Shown here: positions 25,386-34,533 of the stretch, piece by piece
Layout: every line of letters starts with the position of its first letter
Position numbering within the stretch: position 1 is the first letter of the stretch
Assembly (NCBI GenBank): GCA_017935575.1
Contig: JAGBHI010000052.1
Span: 1-40,945 of the forward strand
Direction of reading: 5' to 3'
DNA from: Bacteroidales bacterium
GTDB lineage: Bacteria > Bacteroidota > Bacteroidia > Bacteroidales > G3-4614
Length of the DNA: 40,945 nucleotides
The notes under the pieces: generated by a model
Seen by the model: only the letters and a program-made list of their open reading frames with translations
Told to the model about the DNA's origin: nothing
Databases searched by the model: none
Translations under genes and position numbers: made by a program

Positions 25386-27440
25386 ATGAGTAAAAAAGGC
25401 GGATTTAAATTCAGTTTATATTGGGTTTACTCTATTATTGCCATAGCCCTTATATCGCTATATTATATGAACGACGACTCTCTGCAAAAAGAGGTGTCTT
25501 GGACTAAATTTACAGAAATTGCCACTAACGGTGGTGTAAAAGAGGTTACTGTTTATACAAACAAGGATATGCTTGAGGCTGTTCTTGTTGACTCTATTGC
25601 TGCCAAAGTTTTTGACAGAGAGGTTGAGAAAGTAGGAAAAAATCCTAAAGTTATTGTTAATATACCTTCAGCAGACCAATTTGACAAGGTCTCGGCTGAA
25701 TGGCAAAAGGATAATAACTTCTCTGCTCCTGTAAGCTACGAAAAGAGTAGCGACTTCAGCGATATTATATGGGGATTTGGGCCTATACTTTTGTTGGTAA
25801 TTTTCTGGATTTTTATGATGCGCCGCATGAGTGGCGGTGGCTCCGGTGGAAGTGGCGGAGTTTTCAATGTCGGAAAATCAAAGGCTCAGGTTTTTGATAA
25901 AAACGGTCCTATAAAAGTTACTTTTAACGATGTTGCAGGGCTTTCAGAGGCTAAACAAGAGGTTGAAGAGATTGTTGAGTTTTTGAAAAATCCTAATAAA
26001 TATACCGCTTTAGGTGGTAAAATTCCTAAGGGTGCTTTACTTGTTGGCCCTCCGGGAACAGGTAAGACTTTGCTTGCTAAAGCTGTTGCCGGCGAAGCTA
26101 ATGTTCCTTTCCTCTCTTTGTCGGGTTCTGACTTTGTTGAGATGTTTGTGGGTGTTGGTGCTTCACGCGTGAGAGACCTATTTAAACAGGCAAAAGAAAA
26201 AGCTCCTTGTATTGTTTTTATTGACGAGATTGACGCTGTTGGACGTGCAAGAGGTAAAAACGTTGGTATGGGCGCAAATGAAGAACGCGAAAACACTCTT
26301 AACCAGCTACTTACCGAGATGGACGGTTTTGGCTCAAATAGTGGCGTGATAATTCTTGCTGCTACAAACCGTGTTGATATTTTAGACAAGGCTCTTTTAC
26401 GTGCTGGACGTTTTGACAGACAGATATATATTGAACTTCCTGAGTTGAACGACCGTAAAGCTATTTTTGGTGTTCACTTGAAAGGCGTGAAGATTGACAA
26501 GAGTGTTGATGTTGATTTGCTTGCTCGTCAAACTCCGGGATTTTCAGGTGCTGATATTGCCAATGTTTGTAAAGAGGCTGCTTTGATTGCTGCACGACGA
26601 AATAAAGAGAGCGTCAGTCGCGAAGACTTTATGGACGCTGTTGACAGAATTATAGGTGGTTTGGAGAAACGCGGAAAGATTACCACAGAAGATGAGAAAC
26701 GTTCTATTGCTATTCACGAAGCAGGACATGCTACGTTGAGTTGGTTCCTTCAATATGCCAATCCTTTGGTTAAAGTTACCATTGTTCCAAGGGGTAAAGC
26801 CTTGGGCGCAGCATGGTATCTGCCCGAAGAGCGCAAAATTACCACAATGGAACAAATTCAAGATGAAATGTGTGCCATTTTAGGTGGTAGGGCTGCCGAA
26901 GAGTTGTTTATAGGAAAAATCTCGACAGGTGCCGCCAATGACCTTGAACGTGTTACCAAACAGGCTTACGCTCTTGTGGTATATTTTGGTATGAGTCCTG
27001 AACTACCTAACCTATCGTACTATGATTCGTCAGGTCAGGAGTATGGTTTTACCAAACCTTACAGCGAAGATACTGCCAAACTTATTGACAAAGAGGTTAA
27101 CAGAATTATTGCAGAGCAATATGCGAGGGCTAAGAAAATTTTGTTGGAGAAAGCCGAAGGACATCATGCCTTAACCTCAATCCTTTTGGAGAGAGAGGTT
27201 ATCTTTACTGAAGATGTTGAGAATATTTTTGGCAAACGTCAATGGAGCTCTCGTACTGAAGAGATAATGGAGGCTGAGGAGAAGAGATTGGCAGAGGAGA
27301 AGGCCGAAGCTGAAAAATTAAAAGAGGCAGTTAATAGCGAAATGAAACAGCTTGAAGAAAATAGCGAGGAGGATATTGACAAGGCAGAGAAAGAGATTGA
27401 CGGAGATAATAAAAATGATATTGTAACCGATAAAGAGTAG
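25386..27440 (+). CDS. ftsH: ATP-dependent zinc metalloprotease FtsH
   Basis: FtsH unfolds and degrades membrane and regulatory proteins at the inner membrane. The 684 residues hold a first membrane helix (about 10-28), a short periplasmic domain, a second helix (about 129-145) and a Gly/Ser linker (GGGSGGSGG). The AAA+ module has Walker A GPPGTGKT (221-228), Walker B FIDEIDAVG, and the pore loop MFVGVGASRVR. The zinc site HEAGH is at 444-448. The C-terminal 60 residues are highly charged and Glu/Lys-rich, with predicted coiled-coil character. All motifs are intact. The gene is directly followed by cdsA after 4 bases. Confidence 0.97.
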   Translation: MSKKGGFKFSLYWVYSIIAIALISLYYMNDDSLQKEVSWTKFTEIATNGGVKEVTVYTNKDMLEAVLVDSIAAKVFDREVEKVGKNPKVIVNIPSADQFDKVSAEWQKDNNFSAPVSYEKSSDFSDIIWGFGPILLLVIFWIFMMRRMSGGGSGGSGGVFNVGKSKAQVFDKNGPIKVTFNDVAGLSEAKQEVEEIVEFLKNPNKYTALGGKIPKGALLVGPPGTGKTLLAKAVAGEANVPFLSLSGSDFVEMFVGVGASRVRDLFKQAKEKAPCIVFIDEIDAVGRARGKNVGMGANEERENTLNQLLTEMDGFGSNSGVIILAATNRVDILDKALLRAGRFDRQIYIELPELNDRKAIFGVHLKGVKIDKSVDVDLLARQTPGFSGADIANVCKEAALIAARRNKESVSREDFMDAVDRIIGGLEKRGKITTEDEKRSIAIHEAGHATLSWFLQYANPLVKVTIVPRGKALGAAWYLPEERKITTMEQIQDEMCAILGGRAAEELFIGKISTGAANDLERVTKQAYALVVYFGMSPELPNLSYYDSSGQEYGFTKPYSEDTAKLIDKEVNRIIAEQYARAKKILLEKAEGHHALTSILLEREVIFTEDVENIFGKRQWSSRTEEIMEAEEKRLAEEKAEAEKLKEAVNSEMKQLEENSEEDIDKAEKEIDGDNKNDIVTDKE

Positions 27441-27444
27441 GAAT

Positions 27445-28299
27445 ATGAAAAGTGTTATTATTAGAACCATTACAGGTGTTTTATTTATTGCAGTTGTTGT
27501 TGCTGCAATTTGGTATAATCCTATAACATTATGGGCGCTTCTTGCTCTGATATCGGGAGTATCGCTTTATGAGTTTTATAAAATTATATTCAAAGGCGAG
27601 TTTACTATAATGCAATATCTTATGCATATTACAGCTGGTATCTATCTTACAACCATTGTTTGGATGGAATCGACCATGGTAATGGAGGCCACAGATAACA
27701 GAGCCTTGACTTATGCTCCATACCTGCTCTATGTTATGATTGTATTCATTACTGAGCTATATGCTAAGAGAGAAGAGCCGTTTACTTATGCAGCAAAAAG
27801 TTTGGTAGGACATCTTTATATTGCCCTCCCTGTAGGATTACTAAGTATGATTGCTTTCAGCGGATTATCAATATTATCTATCTATATGCCTACTATGTTG
27901 TTTGCCCTTTTAATTATTATTTGGGTTTACGATACAGGTGCTTTTGTTACAGGTATGACATTTGGTAAACACCGTTTGTTTGAACGTATCTCACCCAAGA
28001 AATCGTGGGAAGGTTTTTGGGGTGGTGTAGGTTTTGCTCTACTTGCAGCATGGGGTATTTATGCTATACTTGAAAACTACGGTATTAACTCAATGGAGCT
28101 ATACAAATGGTTAGGGTTTGCCATTGTCGTGGTAGTATCTGCTACAATGGGCGACTTGACAGAATCTCTTTTGAAACGTACATACGGAGTTAAAGACTCA
28201 GGGAAAATACTTCCCGGACATGGTGGTATGATGGACCGATTTGACAGTGTATTTATGGCTGCTCCTGCTGCTTATATCTATTTGAGTTTGGTTATGTAG
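27445..28299 (+). CDS. cdsA: Phosphatidate cytidylyltransferase CdsA
   Basis: CdsA makes CDP-diacylglycerol from phosphatidic acid and CTP in the inner membrane, the branch point for all phospholipids. The 284-residue protein has seven or eight hydrophobic helices. The conserved SPKKSWEG (about 187-194) and the C-terminal signature KDSGKILPGHGGMMDRFDS confirm the family. It is translationally close to ftsH. A strong terminator hairpin follows at 28320. Confidence 0.95.
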   Translation: MKSVIIRTITGVLFIAVVVAAIWYNPITLWALLALISGVSLYEFYKIIFKGEFTIMQYLMHITAGIYLTTIVWMESTMVMEATDNRALTYAPYLLYVMIVFITELYAKREEPFTYAAKSLVGHLYIALPVGLLSMIAFSGLSILSIYMPTMLFALLIIIWVYDTGAFVTGMTFGKHRLFERISPKKSWEGFWGGVGFALLAAWGIYAILENYGINSMELYKWLGFAIVVVVSATMGDLTESLLKRTYGVKDSGKILPGHGGMMDRFDSVFMAAPAAYIYLSLVM

Positions 28300-28319
28300 A
28301 TAAGAGTTTGTTTTTTCTC

Positions 28320-28360
28320 AAAAAGCAGGGACGTAATCTGTGATTACATTCCTGCTTTTT
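28320..28360 (+). terminator. Terminator after cdsA
   Basis: AAAAAGCAGG pairs with CCTGCTTTTT, with an inner GTAATC/GATTAC stem around TGT. The A-rich and T-rich flanks allow it to work for either strand, so it may also serve the convergent secreted-protein gene. Confidence 0.85.
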
Positions 28361-28441
28361 ATTTAATTGAATATGATTTAAAGGATTTCTTAAATATGTT
28401 GATGACTTTAATATACTTAATATGTTTACAAAACCAATAAA

Positions 28442-29134
28442 TCAAGGGCAAACCGGGCGTATATAATAACCATTATTACGTCCAGAACCTGTAGTCTGCA
28501 TACCTCCACGAAAATGGTAGTAAAATGCATATGCACCATCTCCTCCAGAACCTGAAGTCGTCCAATAATCAGCAATATCCGGCATAAATATAAAATTTCC
28601 ATTAGGTCCTATTACCTTAATAAATGGATCACCGAGAATTGTTAATACTTCATAACTACAATTTTCTATTAATTCTAAGAACTCTTTATGTGTTGGCATT
28701 CTCCAATTACCACCCCAATTTACATGGGCTGCATCGTCTGAAAGGTCTAACTCGGTTTTATTATCTACAGTGCCATAATATGAATCGGTGCAGTATTTTG
28801 TCAATGTTTTATTTGTACCGTTACAGTATTTATAGGTACTCCAATCGTAAGTGCTTTTTGGAGAGGTCTCACCCCAAGCAAAATAATATCCTGTATCTTC
28901 AGGTGAAGAAGCTCCTACATTACAGGTTGCCCATTTGACAGATAAACCCAAATCAACATATTCGTGTCCGTTATATGGATTCTTTTCAAATTTTATACTA
29001 TCAATCTCTGAGGTTGAGAGACAATATAATATTTTACCGTCTTTATATATATTCAAAGTAGGTTGTAATTGTGCATACGAATTATTTGCTACAGCAAATA
29101 TTACTATTAGCAATGTGGTTATTCTTGTTTTCAT
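28442..29134 (-). CDS. Secreted protein with FISUMP-like domain
   Basis: The 230-residue protein has a standard signal peptide (cleavage near SYA-Q, residue 21). A stretch follows (IDSIKFEK) that also occurs in many Bacteroidota exported proteins. The rest is the repeat-rich, aromatic domain seen in FISUMP-type proteins: EYVDLGLSVKWATCNVGA, YYFAWGET, WRMPTHKEF, YWTTSGSG and the end YYIRPVCP. The domain is common and of unknown function; a cell-surface or secreted role is inferred. The gene is 49 bases downstream of a second secreted-protein gene on the same strand. Confidence 0.8.
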   Translation of the reverse strand: MKTRITTLLIVIFAVANNSYAQLQPTLNIYKDGKILYCLSTSEIDSIKFEKNPYNGHEYVDLGLSVKWATCNVGASSPEDTGYYFAWGETSPKSTYDWSTYKYCNGTNKTLTKYCTDSYYGTVDNKTELDLSDDAAHVNWGGNWRMPTHKEFLELIENCSYEVLTILGDPFIKVIGPNGNFIFMPDIADYWTTSGSGGDGAYAFYYHFRGGMQTTGSGRNNGYYIRPVCP

Positions 29135-29183
29135 TTCAAAAAATATTTTTTTTATGAGGAATGAGGAATGAGAAATTTAATTC

Positions 29184-29687
29184 CTAATTAATTATAATCT
29201 TCTTAGTTACTATCTCTCCTTTTGATTGTACTGCTACTATATAGATACCTGTGGGGCAATTCCCTACTTCAAGAGTGGCTGTTTCTACTCCCGGAGTAAG
29301 TGTTTGCAAAAACTCGCCTTGTATATTGTATAACTGTACTTGGGTGATTATTTCAGGGCTTGTGATACGTACTTCGCCTCCGTAATAGATTATCTCTACA
29401 TCAGCGATCTCTGCTACTGCCTCCTCTATGGAGGTTATATCGGTATCGCCAAAGGTGATAACTTCAATATTATTTATCGCCATAGAAGTTACAATAGCTG
29501 AAATGATAATGTTTACTTCATCTTCTGAAGGGAAGGTAATTTTGTCTATTTCGTCAATATCTATTGACTGAAATGAGCCTTGCGATGTTAGATAGACATT
29601 CATATAGTCCGTTGCGTGAACAGGCAACCACGTTATCGGGATGAATGCTAATAACATCAGCAATTGTTTGATGTAGTTTTGTTGCAT
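29184..29687 (-). CDS. Secreted protein with C-terminal sorting-like domain
   Basis: The 167-residue protein begins with a signal peptide (LLMLLAFIPITWLPVHA). It shares the short IDIDEIDKITFPS type of segment with its neighbour, and ends with a beta domain closing in PTGIYIVAVQSKGEIVTKKIIIN. That ending is like the C-terminal domain by which type IX secretion substrates are sorted. The protein is nearly all signal peptide plus this domain, so it may be a small or decayed cargo. The type IX machinery itself is not in the window. Confidence 0.7.
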   Translation of the reverse strand: MQQNYIKQLLMLLAFIPITWLPVHATDYMNVYLTSQGSFQSIDIDEIDKITFPSEDEVNIIISAIVTSMAINNIEVITFGDTDITSIEEAVAEIADVEIIYYGGEVRITSPEIITQVQLYNIQGEFLQTLTPGVETATLEVGNCPTGIYIVAVQSKGEIVTKKIIIN

Positions 29688-29725
29688 AATTGTGTTGTTT
29701 TAAAGAGTTATAATTGACAACTATG

Positions 29726-29733
29726 CAAATGTA
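29726..29733 (-). promoter_or_regulatory. -7 promoter element upstream of the sorting-domain protein
   Basis: TACATTTG on the minus strand matches TAnnTTTG 39 bases before the start. No well-spaced -33 is visible because the expected position lies in AT-rich sequence next to an eight-base C tract (29753-29760). Confidence 0.4.
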
Positions 29734-29906
29734 TATATAAATTCACATTTTACCCCCCCCAATTGTTAATATATGTTAATATTGTTTATTTTATTAGTTT
29801 CTGTGTTATTAGCGGTAGTACTTTTATATTATTTTAAAAGTATGGCAGATGAGAGATGTTGGATATTTTGCAAATAAAATGAAGTACAGGGCGATAAAGT
29901 GTGAAG

Positions 29907-29943
29907 ATGACCCCAAAGTCAAGACAATAAACTTTGGGGTCAT
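29907..29943 (-). terminator. Hairpin downstream of def
   Basis: ATGACCCCAAAGT (29907-29919) and its complement (29931-29943) form a perfect 13-bp stem with an 11-base loop, about 70 bases after the def stop. It has no U-tract on the minus strand, so it may act as an mRNA end or with a cofactor. Confidence 0.6.
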
Positions 29944-30014
29944 ATTTAAATACTATTCGCTATCCTTTATAGGAAAACTTATATAAAGTTATCTAAATCT
30001 TTTTACAGCTTAAA

Positions 30015-30572
30015 CTACTTTTTTGCTCCACGAGTACGATAGTCGCAATATACTTTACCTTTTACTATGTTATTGAGTTTCCCTTTTATCAACTGCTTAC
30101 GTATGGGCGATACGTGGTCAATAAATAGTTTACCCTCCAAATGGTCGTTTTCGTGCTGTATTACGCGCGCAATATAACCTTCAAACCACTCAGTGTGAGG
30201 CTCAAACTTTTCATCTACATAACTTACCTTTATCTTCTCCTGACGCGTTACCGATTCACTTATTCCTGGTAGGCTAAGACAACCTTCGGGACGTGTTATT
30301 TTTTCGCCCTCAAACTCCTCGATACGAACATTCATCATTGTCTTTTTTAACCCTTTATACTCTGGATAAGTGTCAGAGATTGGGTCAAGGTCAATTATTA
30401 AAAGGTTCAACGCTAATCCTATTTGGGGGGCTGCCAAACCTATTCCCTCTGATTGTGTAAGGGTTTCGTACATATTCACCAACAATTTATCCAAATCGGG
30501 ATAATCGGGTGTTACATCTTCGGTTTGCTTACGCAATACGGGCATGCCGTATAGATATATTGGTAGTATCAT
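30015..30572 (-). CDS. def: Peptide deformylase
   Basis: Def removes the formyl group from N-terminal Met of new proteins. The 185-residue protein has all three motifs: [10 protein letters not shown] (43-52), EGCLS (metal ligand C98) and HENDH (ligands H140 and H144, catalytic E141). The spacing and length are usual for the enzyme. Its ATG overlaps the ruvX stop by 4 bases, so the two genes are coupled; this pair is frequently adjacent in Bacteroidota. Confidence 0.97.
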   Translation of the reverse strand: MILPIYLYGMPVLRKQTEDVTPDYPDLDKLLVNMYETLTQSEGIGLAAPQIGLALNLLIIDLDPISDTYPEYKGLKKTMMNVRIEEFEGEKITRPEGCLSLPGISESVTRQEKIKVSYVDEKFEPHTEWFEGYIARVIQHENDHLEGKLFIDHVSPIRKQLIKGKLNNIVKGKVYCDYRTRGAKK

Positions 30573-30994
30573 AGTTTGTTATATTTTATCTGTTCTAAAT
30601 AGCTTTGTAATATTATCACTGCGCTTACGCGATCGGCTAATCCCTTATCGCGTCGTGCCGATTTTTTTACTCCTCCTGATATTATTGCCTGATGTGCAAG
30701 CACGGTTGTAAATCGTTCGTCGTGCATGGTAACCTTCATTGCAGGAAACTTCTCTTTGAACTTCTTCACAAAGGTATTTACTCTTGCCATATTTTCAGAT
30801 GGTGTATTGTCGGATTGCTTGGGTTGTCCCACAACAACCTCCTCAACATCTTCTTTTGCAATATAGTCGGTTAAGAATTTCATTAACTCAGAGGTTGGTA
30901 CGGTAGCCAATGAATTGGCTATGATTTGCAGGGTATCGGTTACTGCCAATCCCGTACGTTTTGCTCCGTAGTCTATTGATAATATTCTGCCCAT
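30569..30994 (-). CDS. ruvX: Holliday junction resolvase-like protein YqgF/RuvX
   Basis: The 141-residue RNase H-fold protein has [16 protein letters not shown] at the N-terminus (catalytic Asp7), the central [14 protein letters not shown], and the DERFTT motif near residue 98, with a final Asp-rich region (DRVSAVIIL). The family is linked to pre-16S rRNA 5' maturation and was first predicted to resolve Holliday junctions. It overlaps def by 4 bases and lies 24 bases downstream of the acyl-CoA ligase gene. Confidence 0.93.
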   Translation of the reverse strand: MGRILSIDYGAKRTGLAVTDTLQIIANSLATVPTSELMKFLTDYIAKEDVEEVVVGQPKQSDNTPSENMARVNTFVKKFKEKFPAMKVTMHDERFTTVLAHQAIISGGVKKSARRDKGLADRVSAVIILQSYLEQIKYNKL

Positions 30995-31018
30995 TGTCTG
31001 ATTATTAATGAGTCTTTC

Positions 31019-32920
31019 CTACTCCAACGCTGAAAGGTTCTCTTTGTTCTCTAAAGCTTTTCCTTCGGCAGTGTACATATACTCAATACGAGATGCGTAT
31101 GCTTTCTCAATTTTTCCGCGAACCATCTTCATTGTGCTGTTTATCATCTGATTTTGCTCAGTAAATGGTTCTGCTAATACGGCAAAGCATGATGGCAACC
31201 AACGCTCGGGGAATTGTCCTTCAAACTCTCCTCCTTTTTTGAATTTGTTTACAGCAGCTTCAATTCTACGAAGTGCGGCACGACGTCCCTCCTCGGTTTC
31301 AAGTGTTAAGCCATCTTCTGCAATACGACGTTTTAATTGATCTTTGTTTGGTACTATCAATGCTGTTGTATATGCCGATTGGTTGTTATATAGCATTACT
31401 TGGTCAATGTATGGTGAGTGTTCAACCAACGACTCCTCTATTCCTTCAGGACTATATTTTTCACCATCACTTGATATCAAAAGACTCTTAAAGCGTCCTT
31501 TTACATAAAGAAGCCCCTCTTTTGTCATATATCCGAGGTCTCCTGTGTATAGGTATCCGTCGCGAACTGTTTCTGCTGTTGATTCGGGATTTTTCCAATA
31601 TCCTGCCATTACATTTTCGCCCTTAACTACAATCTCTCCCATCTCTCCAAGTGGCAACTCTTTACCTTCGCTATCACATATTTTTAATTCAATGGGTTTT
31701 ACAAGTTTTCCTGACGATCCAAAACGGTACATTTCAGGACCATTTGATGAGATTACTGGTGTTGCCTCTGATAATCCGTATCCCTGGAACATTGGCATTC
31801 CTATTCCTACATAGAATTTTTGAAGATCTTTATCGAGCAATGCTCCTCCACCAATAAAGAAACGTAACGAACCTCCAAAATTCTCCCTTACTTTTGAGAA
31901 TATTATCTTATCAAATAGTGCAACCAAAGGTTTTAAAAGATAACGCAAGCCCTTAAAGTCAAGGTTGCTATCGCCATAGTATATTTGTGTTATCTTCATT
32001 CCGTACTTGAAGAGTTTCCATGTGGCTGTTCCTTTAGCACGTATTCCTTGCTCAATGTTCTTTTTGAATGTTTTTGCTAATGCCGGTACACTTAAGATAA
32101 AGTGAGGTTTAACTTCTCGTATATTTAATGGTATGTTTTTCAAAGTCTCTAATGGATTGCGTCCTACCTGTACTGTTGCTACGGTTGCTCCTTTTGACAT
32201 CATTATATAGAAACCTACAACATGTGCAAAACAGTGGTCAAGAGGCAATATTATTAAGGTACGCCATGTTTGGTCAATACCTACAAGTGTTAATGCCTGC
32301 TCAACATTTGCAGTGTAGTTACGGTGTGTCAAAACAACGCCTTTGGGATCGGCTGTTGTTCCGCTTGTATAGGTTATTGTTGCATAGTCATCATTTTCTA
32401 TCGTTTTTGCTACTGCCAAAAATTCTTCGGTAGTATGAGATGAAAGAAAGTCATCTCCCATCTTCAAAACCTCTTCTAAAGCTATCTCTTTTTCTTGATA
32501 ACTCTCTTGCGCATCAAATACAATTACTTTTTCAATTGCCGGTATTTGATTAATAATCAATCTTATTTTTTTGAGTTGATTACCAGAGACCATTACATAC
32601 TTTACATCGCCATGTATCAGACGGAACAATAGGTCGTTACTCTCTTCAAGTTTTATTGATAATGGGACATTGATTGCTCCTGCATAAAACATTGCCAACT
32701 CTCCTATAATCCACATATTGCGACCCTCGCTCAAAAGGGCCATAGTATCTCCCTTTTTTACGCCTAATGCTTGTAATCCGGCTCCAAGCCTATATACTTG
32801 CTCTTTTACTTGTGAATATGTTGTGGGTAAAAACTCCTTACCTGTTTTCTCCAATAAAAATGTATTATCGGCATATAGTTTCACCGACTCTTCAAATAAA
32901 TCAATTAAAGTTCTTTTCAT
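31019..32920 (-). CDS. Long-chain fatty acid-CoA ligase (AMP-binding family)
   Basis: The 633-residue enzyme activates fatty acids through an acyl-adenylate to acyl-CoA. The P-loop-like motif ITYTSGTTADPKGVVLTHRN is at about 182-201, then FIGGGALLD, the GYGLSEATPV motif and the YTGDLGYM and GRFKSLLISSDGEKYSPE hinge region. The C-terminal Lys expected for adenylation is in the usual position near KEN/MVRGKIEK. Length and FAA1/FadD-type order fit long-chain ligases of Bacteroidota. It may head a transcript with ruvX and def. Confidence 0.93.
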   Translation of the reverse strand: MKRTLIDLFEESVKLYADNTFLLEKTGKEFLPTTYSQVKEQVYRLGAGLQALGVKKGDTMALLSEGRNMWIIGELAMFYAGAINVPLSIKLEESNDLLFRLIHGDVKYVMVSGNQLKKIRLIINQIPAIEKVIVFDAQESYQEKEIALEEVLKMGDDFLSSHTTEEFLAVAKTIENDDYATITYTSGTTADPKGVVLTHRNYTANVEQALTLVGIDQTWRTLIILPLDHCFAHVVGFYIMMSKGATVATVQVGRNPLETLKNIPLNIREVKPHFILSVPALAKTFKKNIEQGIRAKGTATWKLFKYGMKITQIYYGDSNLDFKGLRYLLKPLVALFDKIIFSKVRENFGGSLRFFIGGGALLDKDLQKFYVGIGMPMFQGYGLSEATPVISSNGPEMYRFGSSGKLVKPIELKICDSEGKELPLGEMGEIVVKGENVMAGYWKNPESTAETVRDGYLYTGDLGYMTKEGLLYVKGRFKSLLISSDGEKYSPEGIEESLVEHSPYIDQVMLYNNQSAYTTALIVPNKDQLKRRIAEDGLTLETEEGRRAALRRIEAAVNKFKKGGEFEGQFPERWLPSCFAVLAEPFTEQNQMINSTMKMVRGKIEKAYASRIEYMYTAEGKALENKENLSALE

Positions 32921-32937
32921 AATTGTATATTTCCTAT

Positions 32938-32975
32938 AAAAGAGGATATGCGAAATTTTTCACATTTCCTCTTTT
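32938..32975 (-). terminator. Terminator after the DUF4270 gene
   Basis: AAAAGAGGA (32938-32946) pairs with TCCTCTTTT (32967-32975), with additional pairing inside. It ends in a short T-run on the minus strand and lies 80 bases after the DUF4270 stop. Confidence 0.6.
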
Positions 32976-33057
32976 CTGTTTATTTCTATATAATTTATCG
33001 TATTTTATTCCTTTGGGATAATTGACAAATAAAATATTTACAGACTCGTTTTTTAGA

Positions 33058-34521
33058 TTAATAATCTTTTGTGCTGTATATGAATTTTATTTTTATATTC
33101 TCCACATCAATTTGAGCAAATTTTGGAGCTTGCAAATATGGATATACAGATTTTACAGTTCCATCTGTCTCTGTTGTTATACCTATTGGTATCAAAATCA
33201 TATTTGAATCCTTTTTATAATCATCTTCGGCTCCATTATTTGGATCATGCTTAATGATATTGGTTATATATGCCTGAATATTACCAAAATCATATGACTT
33301 AGTTGCCGAGCTATATGTTGCTATAAAGAAATTTGTTTTGTCGGGCAACATTCTATCATAGAAAAATATATTTGGATTTATATATTTTTTCTCTCCATCA
33401 ACAAATATATTACCATCAGCACGCATCAATAACAAATACGGTGGGGGTGATATTTCATATTCATTATTTTCAGTGAAATATACAGGGATTGAAAGGTTCA
33501 GAGAGTTTATAAGCCCCATTACTCCCGGCTTCTCTATCGTATCTTTAAAGCGTTTTATAATTTTTGAAATTGGTAATGTTATATTTACATTATAACCTAA
33601 TGGAGTTGTTATTATCGGTTTACCACTTGCCGCTATTGAAACAACTTCTGATGCCCAATTGACACTCATATGATTTACCGACTCCACCTCATTGGTTGAA
33701 ACAAATATTGGAGTGGCTTTATTTACCTCTTTTTTTACACCATCAATCTCTGCCACCTCACCATATACGTTGTAAACATAACTTCTATGGTAAATTTCCA
33801 ATGTAGTAGAATATGTTCTTATTATTGAACCTCCTCCATAATTATGGGTTATATATATTCCAGGTATATATTGCTGTAACTCCTCATCTGTAGGATAATG
33901 TTTGAAACTTTTGTAAAGGTCAAAGAAGTCTTGTGCCCACTCTTTTGAGGTTTGACCATTTCGAGAAACAGGCATTGTAACAGTTACTGTGTCAGATGTT
34001 ACTGTTGAGGGTGTAGATGTAAAAACTTTCTCACCTAAAACAGATTGCATATCACAATAATCCAAAGGATTAACATTGGTGAATACTGTATCGTTTGAGA
34101 ATGAGGTCAGAGGCTTATTCAATTGATATGCAGCAACTCGCATCGGAGCTTTATCATCACCAGTTGTTTGATTTACAAGAAATTTAATTTTTAAAACTAT
34201 TGAATCAACCATTGATGTTTTTACCAAATTAGTATCAAATGCTCCAATATATTTTAATTCGGTAAGGTAGTCGCTGCTTATATCTCCGAACTTGGGGATC
34301 TTTATATCTCCCAACATGTGATATTGTGCCCTGTTTACTGCATAATTCACCAAAGTAGAATATAAAGAATCCGATTCCGCTGAATATCCCAGCGATGAAT
34401 CGGAATGAATTTCTACTTCGGTATAATCCAAAGATGAACCTATAAGATTATTATTGTCGCTACATGAAACGGCAAAAACAGATATAAATAATAATATACA
34501 AAGATTCCTTATATTTTTCAT
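33058..34521 (-). CDS. DUF4270 lipoprotein
   Basis: The 487-residue protein has a lipoprotein signal (FAVSC, Cys20). It has the family opening DNNNLIGSSLDYTEVEIHSDSS, the LGDIKIPKFGDISSDYLTEL segment and beta-rich remaining sequence. DUF4270 proteins are surface or periplasmic lipoproteins limited to Bacteroidota; their function is unknown. The gene follows the starch-synthase-like gene by 12 bases, a pairing I know from many Bacteroidota, where panC and panD are divergent neighbours as here. Confidence 0.88.
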   Translation of the reverse strand: MKNIRNLCILLFISVFAVSCSDNNNLIGSSLDYTEVEIHSDSSLGYSAESDSLYSTLVNYAVNRAQYHMLGDIKIPKFGDISSDYLTELKYIGAFDTNLVKTSMVDSIVLKIKFLVNQTTGDDKAPMRVAAYQLNKPLTSFSNDTVFTNVNPLDYCDMQSVLGEKVFTSTPSTVTSDTVTVTMPVSRNGQTSKEWAQDFFDLYKSFKHYPTDEELQQYIPGIYITHNYGGGSIIRTYSTTLEIYHRSYVYNVYGEVAEIDGVKKEVNKATPIFVSTNEVESVNHMSVNWASEVVSIAASGKPIITTPLGYNVNITLPISKIIKRFKDTIEKPGVMGLINSLNLSIPVYFTENNEYEISPPPYLLLMRADGNIFVDGEKKYINPNIFFYDRMLPDKTNFFIATYSSATKSYDFGNIQAYITNIIKHDPNNGAEDDYKKDSNMILIPIGITTETDGTVKSVYPYLQAPKFAQIDVENIKIKFIYSTKDY

Positions 34522-34533
34522 AATTTATTAGGG

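Larger units (their letters stand above)
29688..30014. other. Intergenic stretch without a gene
   Basis: This region holds the -7 element at 29726, an eight-C tract at 29753-29760, AT-rich sequence, and the hairpin at 29907-29943. I see no coding frame with sensible features. Confidence 0.6.
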
